Source: Portibacter marinus (GTDB lineage: Bacteria > Bacteroidota > Bacteroidia > Chitinophagales > Saprospiraceae). From it: 64,000 nucleotides of DNA. The notes beneath the pieces are model-generated. The model searched no databases and was not told the origin of the DNA. It saw only the letters and a list, made by a program, of their open reading frames with translations. The translations under genes were made by a program, and so were the position numbers. Where the stretch lies: positions 744,001-808,000 of the forward strand of contig NZ_JAJNKB010000002.1 of the NCBI RefSeq assembly GCF_021533195.1, given 5' to 3'. Positions 45,256 through 53,754 of this stretch are shown here, piece by piece. The first letter of the stretch is position 1, and the number at the start of each line of letters is the position of its first letter.

Positions 45256-46164
45256 ATGTATACAATGAGAGCACTTACTTATCTAAATTTAATACTTATA
45301 TCAGTCCTCTTTTTAAACTCTTGCAACTCTAAAAAAGAGAAACCAGAAGATAGTGATTCACCAGTAAAAAAAAACACTTATCTCGGTCAGATTCTACCTG
45401 GTTTAACACCTCAGCCTTTCGCCCCTGGTGTGGTGACCACTGACGGATGGGAATATGGGAGCACGTTCTCACCCGACCTCAAAGAATTTTATTTTATTCG
45501 GGAAAGTGAGGATAAGGAAACACAACAATTTGTCGTCTTTCAAAAGAAAGATAGTATATGGCTCAATTCTGTCATTTCCCAAAGAGTGGGTCAACCCATC
45601 ATTTCACCAGATGGTAAAAGGATGCATTTAGGTAGGCGTTATAAGAAACGAACTAAAGATGGATGGTCAGAGGTGAAAATGCTTGATGCGCCCTTCGGTG
45701 ATTTGCTAATAATGCGCCTGTCAGCTTCTGCCAACGGCACCTATTACTTTGACACTTATGATGAAAACAGAGAAGATTTTCCTATTCGATATTCTCGACT
45801 AGTTGATGGACAATATGAAGAACCGGAAGCATTGCCCAAAGAAATCAATACGGGAACTTTTCTCAACCACCCGTTTATTGCTCCAGATGAGTCGTATCTG
45901 ATTTGGGATGCCGTTAGGGAAGGTGGCTATGGTGACTCAGACCTTTATATCAGCTTCAAACAAAAAGATGAATCTTGGGGTGAGGCTATCAATTTAGGTG
46001 AAAAAATAAATACAGAAGCAGAGGAAATCGCAGCCAGTGTAACACCAGATGGAAAATACCTTTTCTTCAATCGGAATGTAGGTTCAGACGAATATGAAAA
46101 TATAGATATTTTCTGGGTAGATGCTCAGATTATTGAAAAACTGAGACCTAAGCGTAATGAATAA
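45256..46164 (+). CDS. PD40-type lipoprotein, first of a tandem pair
   Basis: The 302-residue product has a lipoprotein signal (lipobox LNSC, Cys23) and propeller repeats including TFSPDLKEFYFIRE, PIISPDGKRMHLG, HPFIAPDESYLIWDA and ASVTPDGKYLFFNRN. It shares long similarity with the next protein, for example TYLGQILPGLTPQPFAPG against TFLGQKPQGLTPELFAPG. The open frame begins at a TTG at 45244; ATG codons at 45256 or 45265 are better starts. It overlaps the next gene by 8 bp. Function unknown. Confidence 0.75.
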   Translation: MYTMRALTYLNLILISVLFLNSCNSKKEKPEDSDSPVKKNTYLGQILPGLTPQPFAPGVVTTDGWEYGSTFSPDLKEFYFIRESEDKETQQFVVFQKKDSIWLNSVISQRVGQPIISPDGKRMHLGRRYKKRTKDGWSEVKMLDAPFGDLLIMRLSASANGTYYFDTYDENREDFPIRYSRLVDGQYEEPEALPKEINTGTFLNHPFIAPDESYLIWDAVREGGYGDSDLYISFKQKDESWGEAINLGEKINTEAEEIAASVTPDGKYLFFNRNVGSDEYENIDIFWVDAQIIEKLRPKRNE

Positions 46165-47041
46165 TTCATCTTCCATCATATTGATTTTTATATGCATAGC
46201 TTTTCTGAATGCCTGTAATACCCAAAAAGAGAAAAACAAGGCTATTGACAAGCAAATTAAAGAAGAAACCTTCCTTGGTCAAAAGCCACAAGGTCTGACA
46301 CCTGAATTATTTGCGCCAGGCATCGTATCTACAGATAACCTCGAAATCGCAGGGACATACGACCCGACCAGCAACGAATTCTATTTTTTAAGGCAAGTGA
46401 AAGGTCAACCCCCAAAAACCTATGTCATTCAAAATAAAACTGGGCAATGGCAAGAGCCCATAATTGAGGGCCGTATGGACGGATTTATATCCAAAGATGG
46501 CAAAACACTATATGAGGCAAACATTTTTAGAACGAGAACGGACTCAGGCTGGTCAGATGAAAAAAGCTTAGGGACAGACTACGAAAACTTACCCATTATG
46601 CGGCTTACCGTTTCTAATGAAGGAAAATACGTTTTTGATGAAAGGGATATCATTGGTACCATTAGGTATTCAAAGGTAATTGACGGCCAACGTGAAGCAC
46701 CAAAAGCATTCGGGCAAAACATCAATACGGGAAAATGGACCGCCCATCCCTTTATCGCAGCCGATGAAAGCTATCTCATTTGGGACAGTGAGCGTGAAGG
46801 CGGTTTTGGTGAAACAGATTTGTACATCAGTTTTCGTCAGAAAGATGGATCTTGGGGACCTGCCATTAATATGGGAAAAGATATCAACACTCCCTTTGAA
46901 GATAGTGGTGGTCGTGTTATCGGGGATGGGAAGTATTTCTTCTACAACACTATACACTTAGGCCAAAGTTTTGAGGAAAGTGATGCCAATATTTATTGGG
47001 TGGATGCTAGGTTCATTGAAAGTCCGAGGAAAAAAGAATAA
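46157..47041 (+). CDS. PD40-type lipoprotein, second of a tandem pair
   Basis: This 294-residue product is a paralogue of the preceding protein. It has lipobox LNAC (Cys20) and the same blade motifs, such as HPFIAADESYLIWDSEREGG and ETDLYISFRQKDGSWG. Its start lies inside the end of the first gene (8-bp overlap), so the pair arose by local duplication and is co-translated. The function is unknown. Confidence 0.75.
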   Translation: MNNSSSIILIFICIAFLNACNTQKEKNKAIDKQIKEETFLGQKPQGLTPELFAPGIVSTDNLEIAGTYDPTSNEFYFLRQVKGQPPKTYVIQNKTGQWQEPIIEGRMDGFISKDGKTLYEANIFRTRTDSGWSDEKSLGTDYENLPIMRLTVSNEGKYVFDERDIIGTIRYSKVIDGQREAPKAFGQNINTGKWTAHPFIAADESYLIWDSEREGGFGETDLYISFRQKDGSWGPAINMGKDINTPFEDSGGRVIGDGKYFFYNTIHLGQSFEESDANIYWVDARFIESPRKKE

Positions 47042-47120
47042 ATGTAATGGACAGAAAAACAATTGTTTTGAAAATTCAACAAATCTCATAAAACATATTG
47101 GAAGATTAAAAACTCTAACT

Positions 47121-47744
47121 ATGACAGATATTACTAAAATAAAAGACCCTATTCGAGTTTTACGGTTTTTTGATGTGTTTTTTAACTACGTGAAACTACT
47201 CGTGGACATCCCAGAAAAGGATAAAGAATATTGCAGACAGATTTTCAATTGCTATAGTATAAAAAAAGGAACAATGCTGGAATCGGAAGGAACTCTGCAC
47301 GAATACCATAATTTCATTGTTTCTGGTCATATGCGAAATTTTTACCGTGATGATGAGGGTCAAGAAGTGACAACCGATATTAATGCCGGACCGCGATTTT
47401 TTACTTCATATTATCACTTTATAAATGGAACAATTGCGAATGAAAATTTGCAATGTATTACAGATTGTGAAATTCTTCGTATACATCGTAAAGACGTTGA
47501 AAATGCAAAAGAGATTGGTTTAACGTCTCAAGAGTATACAGAAAAAGTACTTCAGTTCTATCTAGAATCTGCCAAGCAGCGTGTAAATGATTTTGCGACG
47601 CTCACGGGTAAAGAGCGATATCTTAAACTAATCAACCATCAACCTTCCATTGTGAAAAATGTACCATTGATTTATGTGGCTTCGTACATAGGTATAAATG
47701 CTGGTAGTTTGAGTAGGATACGACAAGAATTGCAGAGGTCATAA
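47121..47744 (+). CDS. Crp/Fnr-family transcriptional regulator
   Basis: The 207-residue protein has an N-terminal cyclic-nucleotide-binding-like domain (about 30-125, with FNCYSIKKGTMLESEGT and FIVSGHMRNFYRDDEG) and a C-terminal winged HTH (VPLIYVASYIGINAGSLSRI). The Arg and Glu needed for cAMP binding are not obvious, as in most Bacteroidota members. The open frame runs back into the preceding gene, but the ATG at 47121 fits the family length. A perfect 16-bp palindrome lies 3 bp after its stop, at 47748-47763, and may be its operator on the following gene. Confidence 0.85.
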   Translation: MTDITKIKDPIRVLRFFDVFFNYVKLLVDIPEKDKEYCRQIFNCYSIKKGTMLESEGTLHEYHNFIVSGHMRNFYRDDEGQEVTTDINAGPRFFTSYYHFINGTIANENLQCITDCEILRIHRKDVENAKEIGLTSQEYTEKVLQFYLESAKQRVNDFATLTGKERYLKLINHQPSIVKNVPLIYVASYIGINAGSLSRIRQELQRS

Positions 47745-47747
47745 TTT

Positions 47748-47763
47748 CTTCACATATGTGAAG
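47748..47763. promoter_or_regulatory. Perfect 16-bp palindrome, candidate Crp/Fnr-type operator
   Basis: CTTCACATATGTGAAG reads the same on both strands. It lies between the Crp/Fnr-type gene (stop at 47744) and the membrane-protein gene at 47813. Its half-site TTCACA is the inverse of the E. coli CRP order. The position suggests control of the downstream gene by the adjacent regulator. Confidence 0.55.
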
Positions 47764-47812
47764 TGAAAATTTCTTCTAAAAGTTGCATTTTGAAATCAAA
47801 AATAGATTGTAC

Positions 47813-48274
47813 ATGAATCAAATAAAAAAGTTATTCTTGCCCTCTGCAAAATATAAAGGCATTTGGCCTATAAAAGTGTATGTGCTTAAACTTTTCTTTT
47901 TGCTAATGTTTCTTTTCGTAGCGAAAGACGCATGGGCAAAGTTGTTCGAACATCATGGTAGTTGGAATCCAGAAGTCGCAATTGCTTGGTGTGCAATGGC
48001 TGCGTATACTACACTTTCTGGTTTTGGGGTTTTTCACACTCTCAGATGGCTACCAATAATGCTTTTTATGCTGTTGTACAAAGGGTTTTGGTTGGCTTTT
48101 GTTGCCTATCCTTTATGGCGAGCTGGGACACTGACGGGGAGTGAAGCGGAAGGTTGGTCTCAGATTTTTGTTTTGATTATAATTCCATTGGTCTTTATGC
48201 CTTGGAAATACTTCTTTAAAACATTTGTGTTAGGAAGGGATTATACCACTGTTCAAAATCAACGTAATAATTAG
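47813..48274 (+). CDS. Small membrane protein downstream of the Crp/Fnr-type regulator
   Basis: The gene was not recognised. The 153-residue product has a basic N-terminus and four likely membrane helices (for example YVLKLFFLLMFLFVAKDAW, VAIAWCAMAAYTTLSGFG and FVLIIIPLVFMPWKYFF). A TTG at 47783 could extend it by ten residues, but that would start beside the palindrome; the ATG at 47813 is chosen. Position after the palindrome suggests it is the target of the adjacent regulator. Confidence 0.65.
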   Translation: MNQIKKLFLPSAKYKGIWPIKVYVLKLFFLLMFLFVAKDAWAKLFEHHGSWNPEVAIAWCAMAAYTTLSGFGVFHTLRWLPIMLFMLLYKGFWLAFVAYPLWRAGTLTGSEAEGWSQIFVLIIIPLVFMPWKYFFKTFVLGRDYTTVQNQRNN

Positions 48275-48288
48275 TATCAGCTTTTAAA

Positions 48289-49188
48289 ATGACAAGTAAT
48301 ACAAACATTATCCGTAAAGTCAATAAGAAAGCTCATAGACTATTATTTATGTTTGCAGTGATTTCGTTCAATACCGTTTTCACCCAAAGCAGCACCTCAC
48401 ACAATAGCATTTCAGCTGCAAAAAACTCAAACTTGGAATTACCTAACATACAGGTCATTCCAATAACAGATTCAAATACAAATAGAAAATACGAACTCTA
48501 TATAAAAGTTCCTGAAGAATACTCAGATAGTACAAAAACCAAATACCCTGTGCTTTATTTTACAGATGCCCTATGGCACATCGAAATCTTATCGGGTTCA
48601 ACGGAGTATCTCTTGGATAACTTGATTTTGGTCGGGATTTCATGGCAAAAAGGTGAAAATCCAGGTATTAGCCGCTATCGTGATTTTACACTTCTAAAGA
48701 ACATAAACCCCAAATATCAAAGTGGTGATGCGGAAAATCATCTGAAATTTATCCAAAATGATGTCTTTAAATATGTAGAAGAGAACTACAGAACACAACC
48801 TGAAAACCGGTCCTATTTTGGGTATTCTTTAGGTGGAACTTTTGGCACATATATTTTGCTGACACAACCTAAAACCTTCAATAATTACATTCTTGGCAGC
48901 CCCGAGACCTTATTGGACGACTCATTCATTCATCAACACTATTCCAGCTCCAACGATATACTGAAATATAAAAACGCCAATGTTTTTATCTCAACAGGCG
49001 AATTAGAACGAAGCGATTTAATGGAACAATCAAAAGGGATTCGTACAATGTTGAAAAGCTATGACAATCTATAATTGAAGTTTTTGACCATTCAATCCGC
49101 TGACCATAGCAGTGCGTTTCCAATGGCAACGGTAAAAAGTATGTACTGGCTATCAGACTTGATAAGAGATAACGATAGAAAATATTAA
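48289..49188 (+). pseudogene. Exported esterase (IroE/BES1-like alpha/beta hydrolase) with premature stop
   Basis: The product follows the secreted esterase pattern: signal region (about 1-33), strands around YPVLYFTDALWHIEI, and nucleophile elbow GYSLGG (Ser180). An in-frame TAA at 49072-49074 ends it after 261 residues. The same frame continues as LKFLTIQSADHSSAFPMATV, then SMYWLSDLIRDNDRKY to a TAA at 49186-49188. The His of ADHSS is the expected catalytic His, so the stop removes part of the triad. A single base change (GAA to TAA is one option) would explain it. The stop is a substitution rather than a homopolymer change, which favours a true pseudogene. Confidence 0.8.
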
Positions 49189-49240
49189 ATGGTTTCAATC
49201 TCTTTGGACACAAGCAGAAAACAATAAAAATACAATAAGA

Positions 49241-50410
49241 ATGAAGAATATTTTCTCAGTGATAGCAATAGGAATTTTAATGATTTCTTGTAATAACAAA
49301 GCCAAACAAATTAGCGACCAGATAAAGGTTGGTACCACCATTGATTTATCGGACTACGATTTACTAAGCGTGAACGGCAAACAAATACAAGGCGATAAAT
49401 TGATACTCATTGACTTCTGGGCAACGTGGTGCGGCCCTTGTATAGCTTCCTTTCCCCATTTAGAGAAAGTTCAAGATAGCTACGGAAACACTTTGCAAAT
49501 CATTGCTGTGAGTGATGAAAAGGTAGAAACAGTAGAAGGTTTTCTGAAAAAACGCGATTTTGATTTGACGTTTATGAGCGATCCTGAAAAAAGCCTGCAC
49601 AAGAAATTTGATATAAAAAGCATACCTATAAGTTGCCTACTCTCTGAAAATGGAAAATTTCTATGGGCTGGTAGTTCTGAAAACCTAGAGTACGTCTTAA
49701 AAAAATACTGGGAATCAGGTAACATATCGGATTTTGATCTTACAGAATTAAATCGACCTTATTACGATGCGAAAACCATTGAAAAAATAGAAAAAGCGAG
49801 TAATCATAAATTCTTGATACAGGAAGCAGAAAATCCTGAACGCTATATTGTTAGAAACCAAAAACTGGATAGTGAGCCAGTCAATATCGAATATATATCA
49901 GCAACCCTAACTGAAATAATTGTTGATTTCTTTAATGTCGACCGCAAGTATATTGTTAATAATCGCCCGGAATTAGACACTTTGTTATTGGATATAAAAG
50001 CTAAGAATGAAAATATATCCTATGGCCAGGCGAAAGAGAATATTTTGAATACGATTATGAAAAGCTATGATTTTGAAATACAAGAAAAAACTAAGCAGGC
50101 GGATATCTATGTTCTACAGGTAATTGATGAAGCAAAACTAAAAAAGTACATTGAGACCGTGGAAGGCGGTGGACAAGCTCAAGTAAAGGATGAAACTATT
50201 GAAATCACCAGGCTCAGCTTAGAGCAATTGGCAAGTTATTTTCAGAAGAAGTTAGACCCCTATATTCAATACAAGGGGACTGATAATTCAAAATTTAACT
50301 TTACAATACAGTATTTTGAAACCATAAGTGACTTAGAATCAAGCTTAAAAGAGATTGGTCTTTCTTTGGAAAAAACAGAAGGTGTAGTAGAAATTATAAC
50401 GATTAAATAA
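49241..50410 (+). CDS. TlpA-like thioredoxin lipoprotein with a C-terminal DUF3738-like domain
   Basis: The 389-residue product has a lipoprotein signal (lipobox MISC, Cys17) and a TlpA/ResA-type thioredoxin domain (about 28-165). Its active site is WCGPC (63-67) in DFWATWCGPC. A C-terminal region (about 200-389) has the pattern of DUF3738/TIGR03435 proteins (RLSLEQLASYFQKKL, KFNFTIQY). The enzyme would act as a periplasmic thiol-disulfide reductase. The fusion of the two domains is seen in some Bacteroidota. It is monocistronic and intact. Confidence 0.78.
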   Translation: MKNIFSVIAIGILMISCNNKAKQISDQIKVGTTIDLSDYDLLSVNGKQIQGDKLILIDFWATWCGPCIASFPHLEKVQDSYGNTLQIIAVSDEKVETVEGFLKKRDFDLTFMSDPEKSLHKKFDIKSIPISCLLSENGKFLWAGSSENLEYVLKKYWESGNISDFDLTELNRPYYDAKTIEKIEKASNHKFLIQEAENPERYIVRNQKLDSEPVNIEYISATLTEIIVDFFNVDRKYIVNNRPELDTLLLDIKAKNENISYGQAKENILNTIMKSYDFEIQEKTKQADIYVLQVIDEAKLKKYIETVEGGGQAQVKDETIEITRLSLEQLASYFQKKLDPYIQYKGTDNSKFNFTIQYFETISDLESSLKEIGLSLEKTEGVVEIITIK

Positions 50411-50506
50411 CCACGGCGAAACAACTATTAATTTGAAAATATAAAGTATGAACGCCGAGTGTTTCAAAAGATCTCAGCTTTCGTCGAAAAACAAAATCAA
50501 CATCAA

Positions 50507-50925
50507 ATGAATTTAAAAGAAACAACCAACCGCAGAAAAATGATTTTATCCACACTTTGGATATTCGTTACACTCAATTACCTCTATTGTGATGTGTTAT
50601 CGTTGATGTCGGCTGAACTATTAAATGCACTCTTAACTGGTACAGTTGGTAGCATTGAATGAATGAAGTGACACTGTTAGTTGTAAGCATCATAATGGAA
50701 ATTTCCATTGCAATGGTATTGTTTTCAAGAGTGCTAAAATACAAGGCAAACCGTGTAGCCAACATCATCGCGGGTTCTATTAAAACCCTTATTATGGTCG
50801 GAACACTGCTCATGGGTGCTAGCTATCACTACATATTTTTCGCCATTATTGAAATTTCAACAACATTATTCATTGTTTGGTATGCCTGGACGTGGAAAAG
50901 CTCATCTTTAGTACAAACAACCTAA
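50507..50925 (+). pseudogene. DUF6326-like membrane protein split by a frameshift
   Basis: Two consecutive frames make one family-like protein. MNLKETTNRRKMILSTLW (50507) and VTLNYLYCDVLSLMSAELLN run to a TGA at 50660-50662. The next frame (ATG at 50659) gives MNEVTLLVVSIIMEISIAMV, SRVLKYKANRVANIIAG and EISTTLFIVWYAWTWKSS to 50925. Adding one A at 50658-50659 would join them as GSIE-MNEVT in a 140-residue, four-helix protein. The frames overlap as ATGA, so coupled translation of two fragments is also possible. Either a recent pseudogene, a split gene or a read error. Confidence 0.65.
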
Positions 50926-50956
50926 AATTGGTTTTATATAAATACTCTGACGTTTA

Positions 50957-51406
50957 ATGAAAGAACTTAAAATTAGAAAAGCTACAAGAGATGATGTTCT
51001 AGTACTGTTCGACTTAATTATGGCTATTGCCATACATCACAATCAAGAAAAATTTGTCCTAACAGATAAAAAAGAACTTTTAAAGGCTGCCTTCGGCAAA
51101 GATCCAAAATTTGAAGTACTCTTAGCTGAATTCAAAGAAGAAATCGCCGGTTACCTATCCTATACCTGGAACTATTCCATCTGGAAGGGTAAAAACTATA
51201 TGAACTTAGATGACTTGTTTGTCAAAGAAAAGTTCAGGGGATTAAAAATCGGACTCGAGTTAATGCAAAAAGCAAAATCCATCAGCGAGAATGAAAGTAG
51301 CGGATTGATCCGTTGGGAAGTAGAAAAGAATAATCACAAAGCCATTGAATTTTACGAACGCTTAGGTACAAAAATGGTTGAGAAAGGAATTTTTAAATGG
51401 GTGTAG
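50957..51406 (+). CDS. GNAT-family N-acetyltransferase
   Basis: The 149-residue product has the GNAT fold: KIRKATRDDVLVLFDLIM, strand FEVLLAEFKEEIAGYLSY, LDDLFVKEKFRGLKIGLELM (motif A, acetyl-CoA loop) and NHKAIEFYERLGTKMVEKG (motif B). It resembles the SpeG/diamine-acetyltransferase-like branch in size and end motif, but the acceptor is not known. It is followed 4 bp later by a second, unrelated GNAT gene. Confidence 0.83.
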   Translation: MKELKIRKATRDDVLVLFDLIMAIAIHHNQEKFVLTDKKELLKAAFGKDPKFEVLLAEFKEEIAGYLSYTWNYSIWKGKNYMNLDDLFVKEKFRGLKIGLELMQKAKSISENESSGLIRWEVEKNNHKAIEFYERLGTKMVEKGIFKWV

Positions 51407-51410
51407 GTCT

Positions 51411-51905
51411 ATGCTAGGATTAGAAACTGAAAGACTAATATTTAGACAATGGGATATTTCGGACTTCGAACCGTTCTCTAAATTCTTTTCTGATGAAAAA
51501 AATGCCAGATTTGTAGGCGGTGTTAAAAATATGGAAGAAGCTTATCGACTAATGGCTACGTACATTGGTCACTATAAACTGAATGGCTATTCCTATTTGG
51601 CAGTGACCGAAAAGGCTACAAAAAATCTTATAGGAACTGTTGGGCTTTGGAATTCACAGCCTTGGCCGGAACCAGAATTAGGTTATTGGATACTACCTGA
51701 GCACCAAGGCAAAGGTTTTGCCACTGAAGCTGGACTTGCAGTCAAAAAGTTTGCTTTAGAAACTCTAAAATTGGAATCATTGGTAAGTTATATTGCCCCG
51801 TCTAATATTGCCTCCATAAAACTTGCATCAAGATTGGGAGCTTATTACACTTCAAACATCAATTTACTTAATTTTGGACTGCATTTTGTTTACAGGTACA
51901 AATAA
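51411..51905 (+). CDS. GNAT-family N-acetyltransferase (RimJ/RimL type)
   Basis: The 164-residue product begins MLGLETERLIFRQWDISDFE, the classic opening of RimJ/RimL-type acetyltransferases. It has ELGYWILPEHQGKGFATEA (acetyl-CoA loop) and APSNIASIKLASRLGAYY at the C-terminal end. The acceptor is unknown. The open frame runs back into the preceding GNAT gene, but the ATG at 51411 gives the proper N-terminus. Confidence 0.85.
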   Translation: MLGLETERLIFRQWDISDFEPFSKFFSDEKNARFVGGVKNMEEAYRLMATYIGHYKLNGYSYLAVTEKATKNLIGTVGLWNSQPWPEPELGYWILPEHQGKGFATEAGLAVKKFALETLKLESLVSYIAPSNIASIKLASRLGAYYTSNINLLNFGLHFVYRYK

Positions 51906-52042
51906 ATAAAGCGTCCACAATTTCTCAATTGTAAAGCTACTTAAAAATTTAGTTTTGATAAATAAAGAGTATGTAGAGCTTATTGAAACATGCAGTAACC
52001 TATTGATTCATATAACCTCTGTTCTATTGTGATAGCAACAAT

Positions 52043-52074
52043 AATTAAAAAGGCTTTCGAGAAATCGAAAGCCT
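52043..52074 (-). terminator. Rho-independent terminator of the initiator tRNA gene
   Basis: On the minus strand AGGCTTTCGA pairs with TCGAAAGCCT (10 bp, TTTC loop), followed by TTTTAATT. It lies 9 bp after the tRNA 3' end. Confidence 0.8.
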
Positions 52075-52082
52075 TCCTTTAG

Positions 52083-52155
<73 letters not shown>

Positions 52156-52186
52156 ATATTTCTTTTCCTTACTTATTAAGGGATGG

Positions 52187-52217
52187 CAAATATAAAACTA
52201 TTAAATGAATCTGCAAG
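52187..52217 (-). promoter_or_regulatory. Promoter of the initiator tRNA gene
   Basis: On the minus strand CTTG (52217-52214) is followed after 19 bp by TATATTTG (52194-52187), an exact TAnnTTTG -7 element at the Bacteroidota spacing. The tRNA 5' end lies 31 bp further on. Confidence 0.7.
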
Positions 52218-52298
52218 AATTCCTAAGGATATTTATCAATTCCTCAAACATTGATATTTCTCTCTCGTAATCTACCAAAATTGTTTTAAATTGCTCGA

Positions 52299-53654
52299 AT
52301 GGATATTGAAGGTAAATTGAATGTCGATCAATTAAAGCAAGCTATTGAAAAAGGCCAAATCGAAACAGTCATTTTTGGATTTATCGATCATTATGGACGT
52401 TTACTGGGAAAAAGGTTTGATGCTGATTTTTTTATTGAAAGTGGACTTGAAGAGGGAACCCATTGCTGTGATTACTTATTGACCACTGATATGGAAATGG
52501 AACCTGTTCAAGGTTTCGAATCTGCGAATTGGGAATTGGGATATGGAGATTTTCATTTGCATCCTGATTTAAACACCATAAGAGTAGCTACATGGCTAGA
52601 GAAAACAGTAATTGTGATCGGCGATTTAGACGAAGCCATCGCACCAAGGACAATATTGAAAAGACAAGTGGAAACAGCAGGTGATTTGGGTTTTAGGTCA
52701 ATGGGAGCATCAGAATTAGAACATTATTTGTACCTCAATTCGTATTCTGATTTTGATTCATTGAAGTTTGATCAAATGACAGCAGCGTCTCAATACCTGG
52801 AGGACTACCATATATTGCAAGGTAGTCGTCGAGAATCCTATACAGGAACGGTAAGAAAACATCTGAAAAAGTCCGGAATACCTGTCGAAAATTCCAAGGG
52901 AGAGTGGGGTAGAGGTCAACACGAAATCAATGTAAGGTACGCTGAAATTTTAGAGATGGCTGACCGGCATGTAGTCTTCAAACAATGTCTTAAGGAGATA
53001 GCTGATCAAATGGGTTGCGCTGTGACCTTTATGGCAAAGGTCGATGAAAATCAAGCGGGATCAAGTTGCCATATTCATCTAAGCCTTTGGAAGGATGGCA
53101 AGAATGCTTTCGTAGGTGATAAAGAATTGGGCCCTGTCAAGTGTTCAAATATATTCAAATGGTTTTTAGGAGGCTGGATCAAATATGTTCCAGACGTGAT
53201 GCCTTTTTATGCACCTACGGTCAATTCGTATAAGCGTTACCGTGATGGGTCCTGGGCCCCAACGAGATTGGCATGGAGTTATGATAATCGTACTGCAGGT
53301 TTCAGAGTTGTGGGCGAAGGTGAAAGTCTGCGAATCGAATGTAGAATTCCGGGTGCAGATTGTAATCCGTATCTTGCTTTTGCAGCATCATTAGCATGTG
53401 GGCTTCATGGGGTTCAGGAAGAGATAGCACCACCAGATATTTTTGAAGGCGACATTTACGCGGCCAACGAATTGCCTAGAGTACCTTACACACTAAAAGA
53501 GGCGAATGAGAGCTTTAGGAAAAGTGACTTTGCCCAATCAGTATTTGGAAAGGATGTAGTTGCTCACTATGCACATCATTTTGACATGGAAGTAAAGGCA
53601 TTTGAAAAAGCTGTGACGGATTGGGAGAGAAGACGATATTTTGAGAGAATTTGA
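52299..53654 (+). CDS. Glutamine-synthetase-like gamma-glutamyl-amine ligase
   Basis: This is an ATP-dependent ligase of the glutamine synthetase superfamily, predicted to attach gamma-glutamate to an amine. The 451-residue protein has the GS beta-grasp and catalytic domains: FIDHYGRLLGKRFDADFF, ASELEHYLY (metal-binding Glu pair), GRGQHEINVRY, SSCHIHLSL (catalytic-site His), NSYKRY and ECRIPGADCNPYLAFA. In true GlnA the last motif reads RFPDP; this form is typical of PuuA/GlnA4-like ligases. It opens an operon with dehydrogenases, a class I amidotransferase and an ethanolamine-permease-like transporter, so ethanolamine is the favoured amine. Putrescine or another amine remains possible. Confidence 0.85.
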   Translation: MDIEGKLNVDQLKQAIEKGQIETVIFGFIDHYGRLLGKRFDADFFIESGLEEGTHCCDYLLTTDMEMEPVQGFESANWELGYGDFHLHPDLNTIRVATWLEKTVIVIGDLDEAIAPRTILKRQVETAGDLGFRSMGASELEHYLYLNSYSDFDSLKFDQMTAASQYLEDYHILQGSRRESYTGTVRKHLKKSGIPVENSKGEWGRGQHEINVRYAEILEMADRHVVFKQCLKEIADQMGCAVTFMAKVDENQAGSSCHIHLSLWKDGKNAFVGDKELGPVKCSNIFKWFLGGWIKYVPDVMPFYAPTVNSYKRYRDGSWAPTRLAWSYDNRTAGFRVVGEGESLRIECRIPGADCNPYLAFAASLACGLHGVQEEIAPPDIFEGDIYAANELPRVPYTLKEANESFRKSDFAQSVFGKDVVAHYAHHFDMEVKAFEKAVTDWERRRYFERI

Positions 53655-53754
53655 GAACGAAGAAATTTTATGACCATGGAACTTTCAAATTCCATTTACC
53701 AAAAGGAATTTGCTGCTTTACTAACAATAATAATAAAACGACAACCAAAGCATA

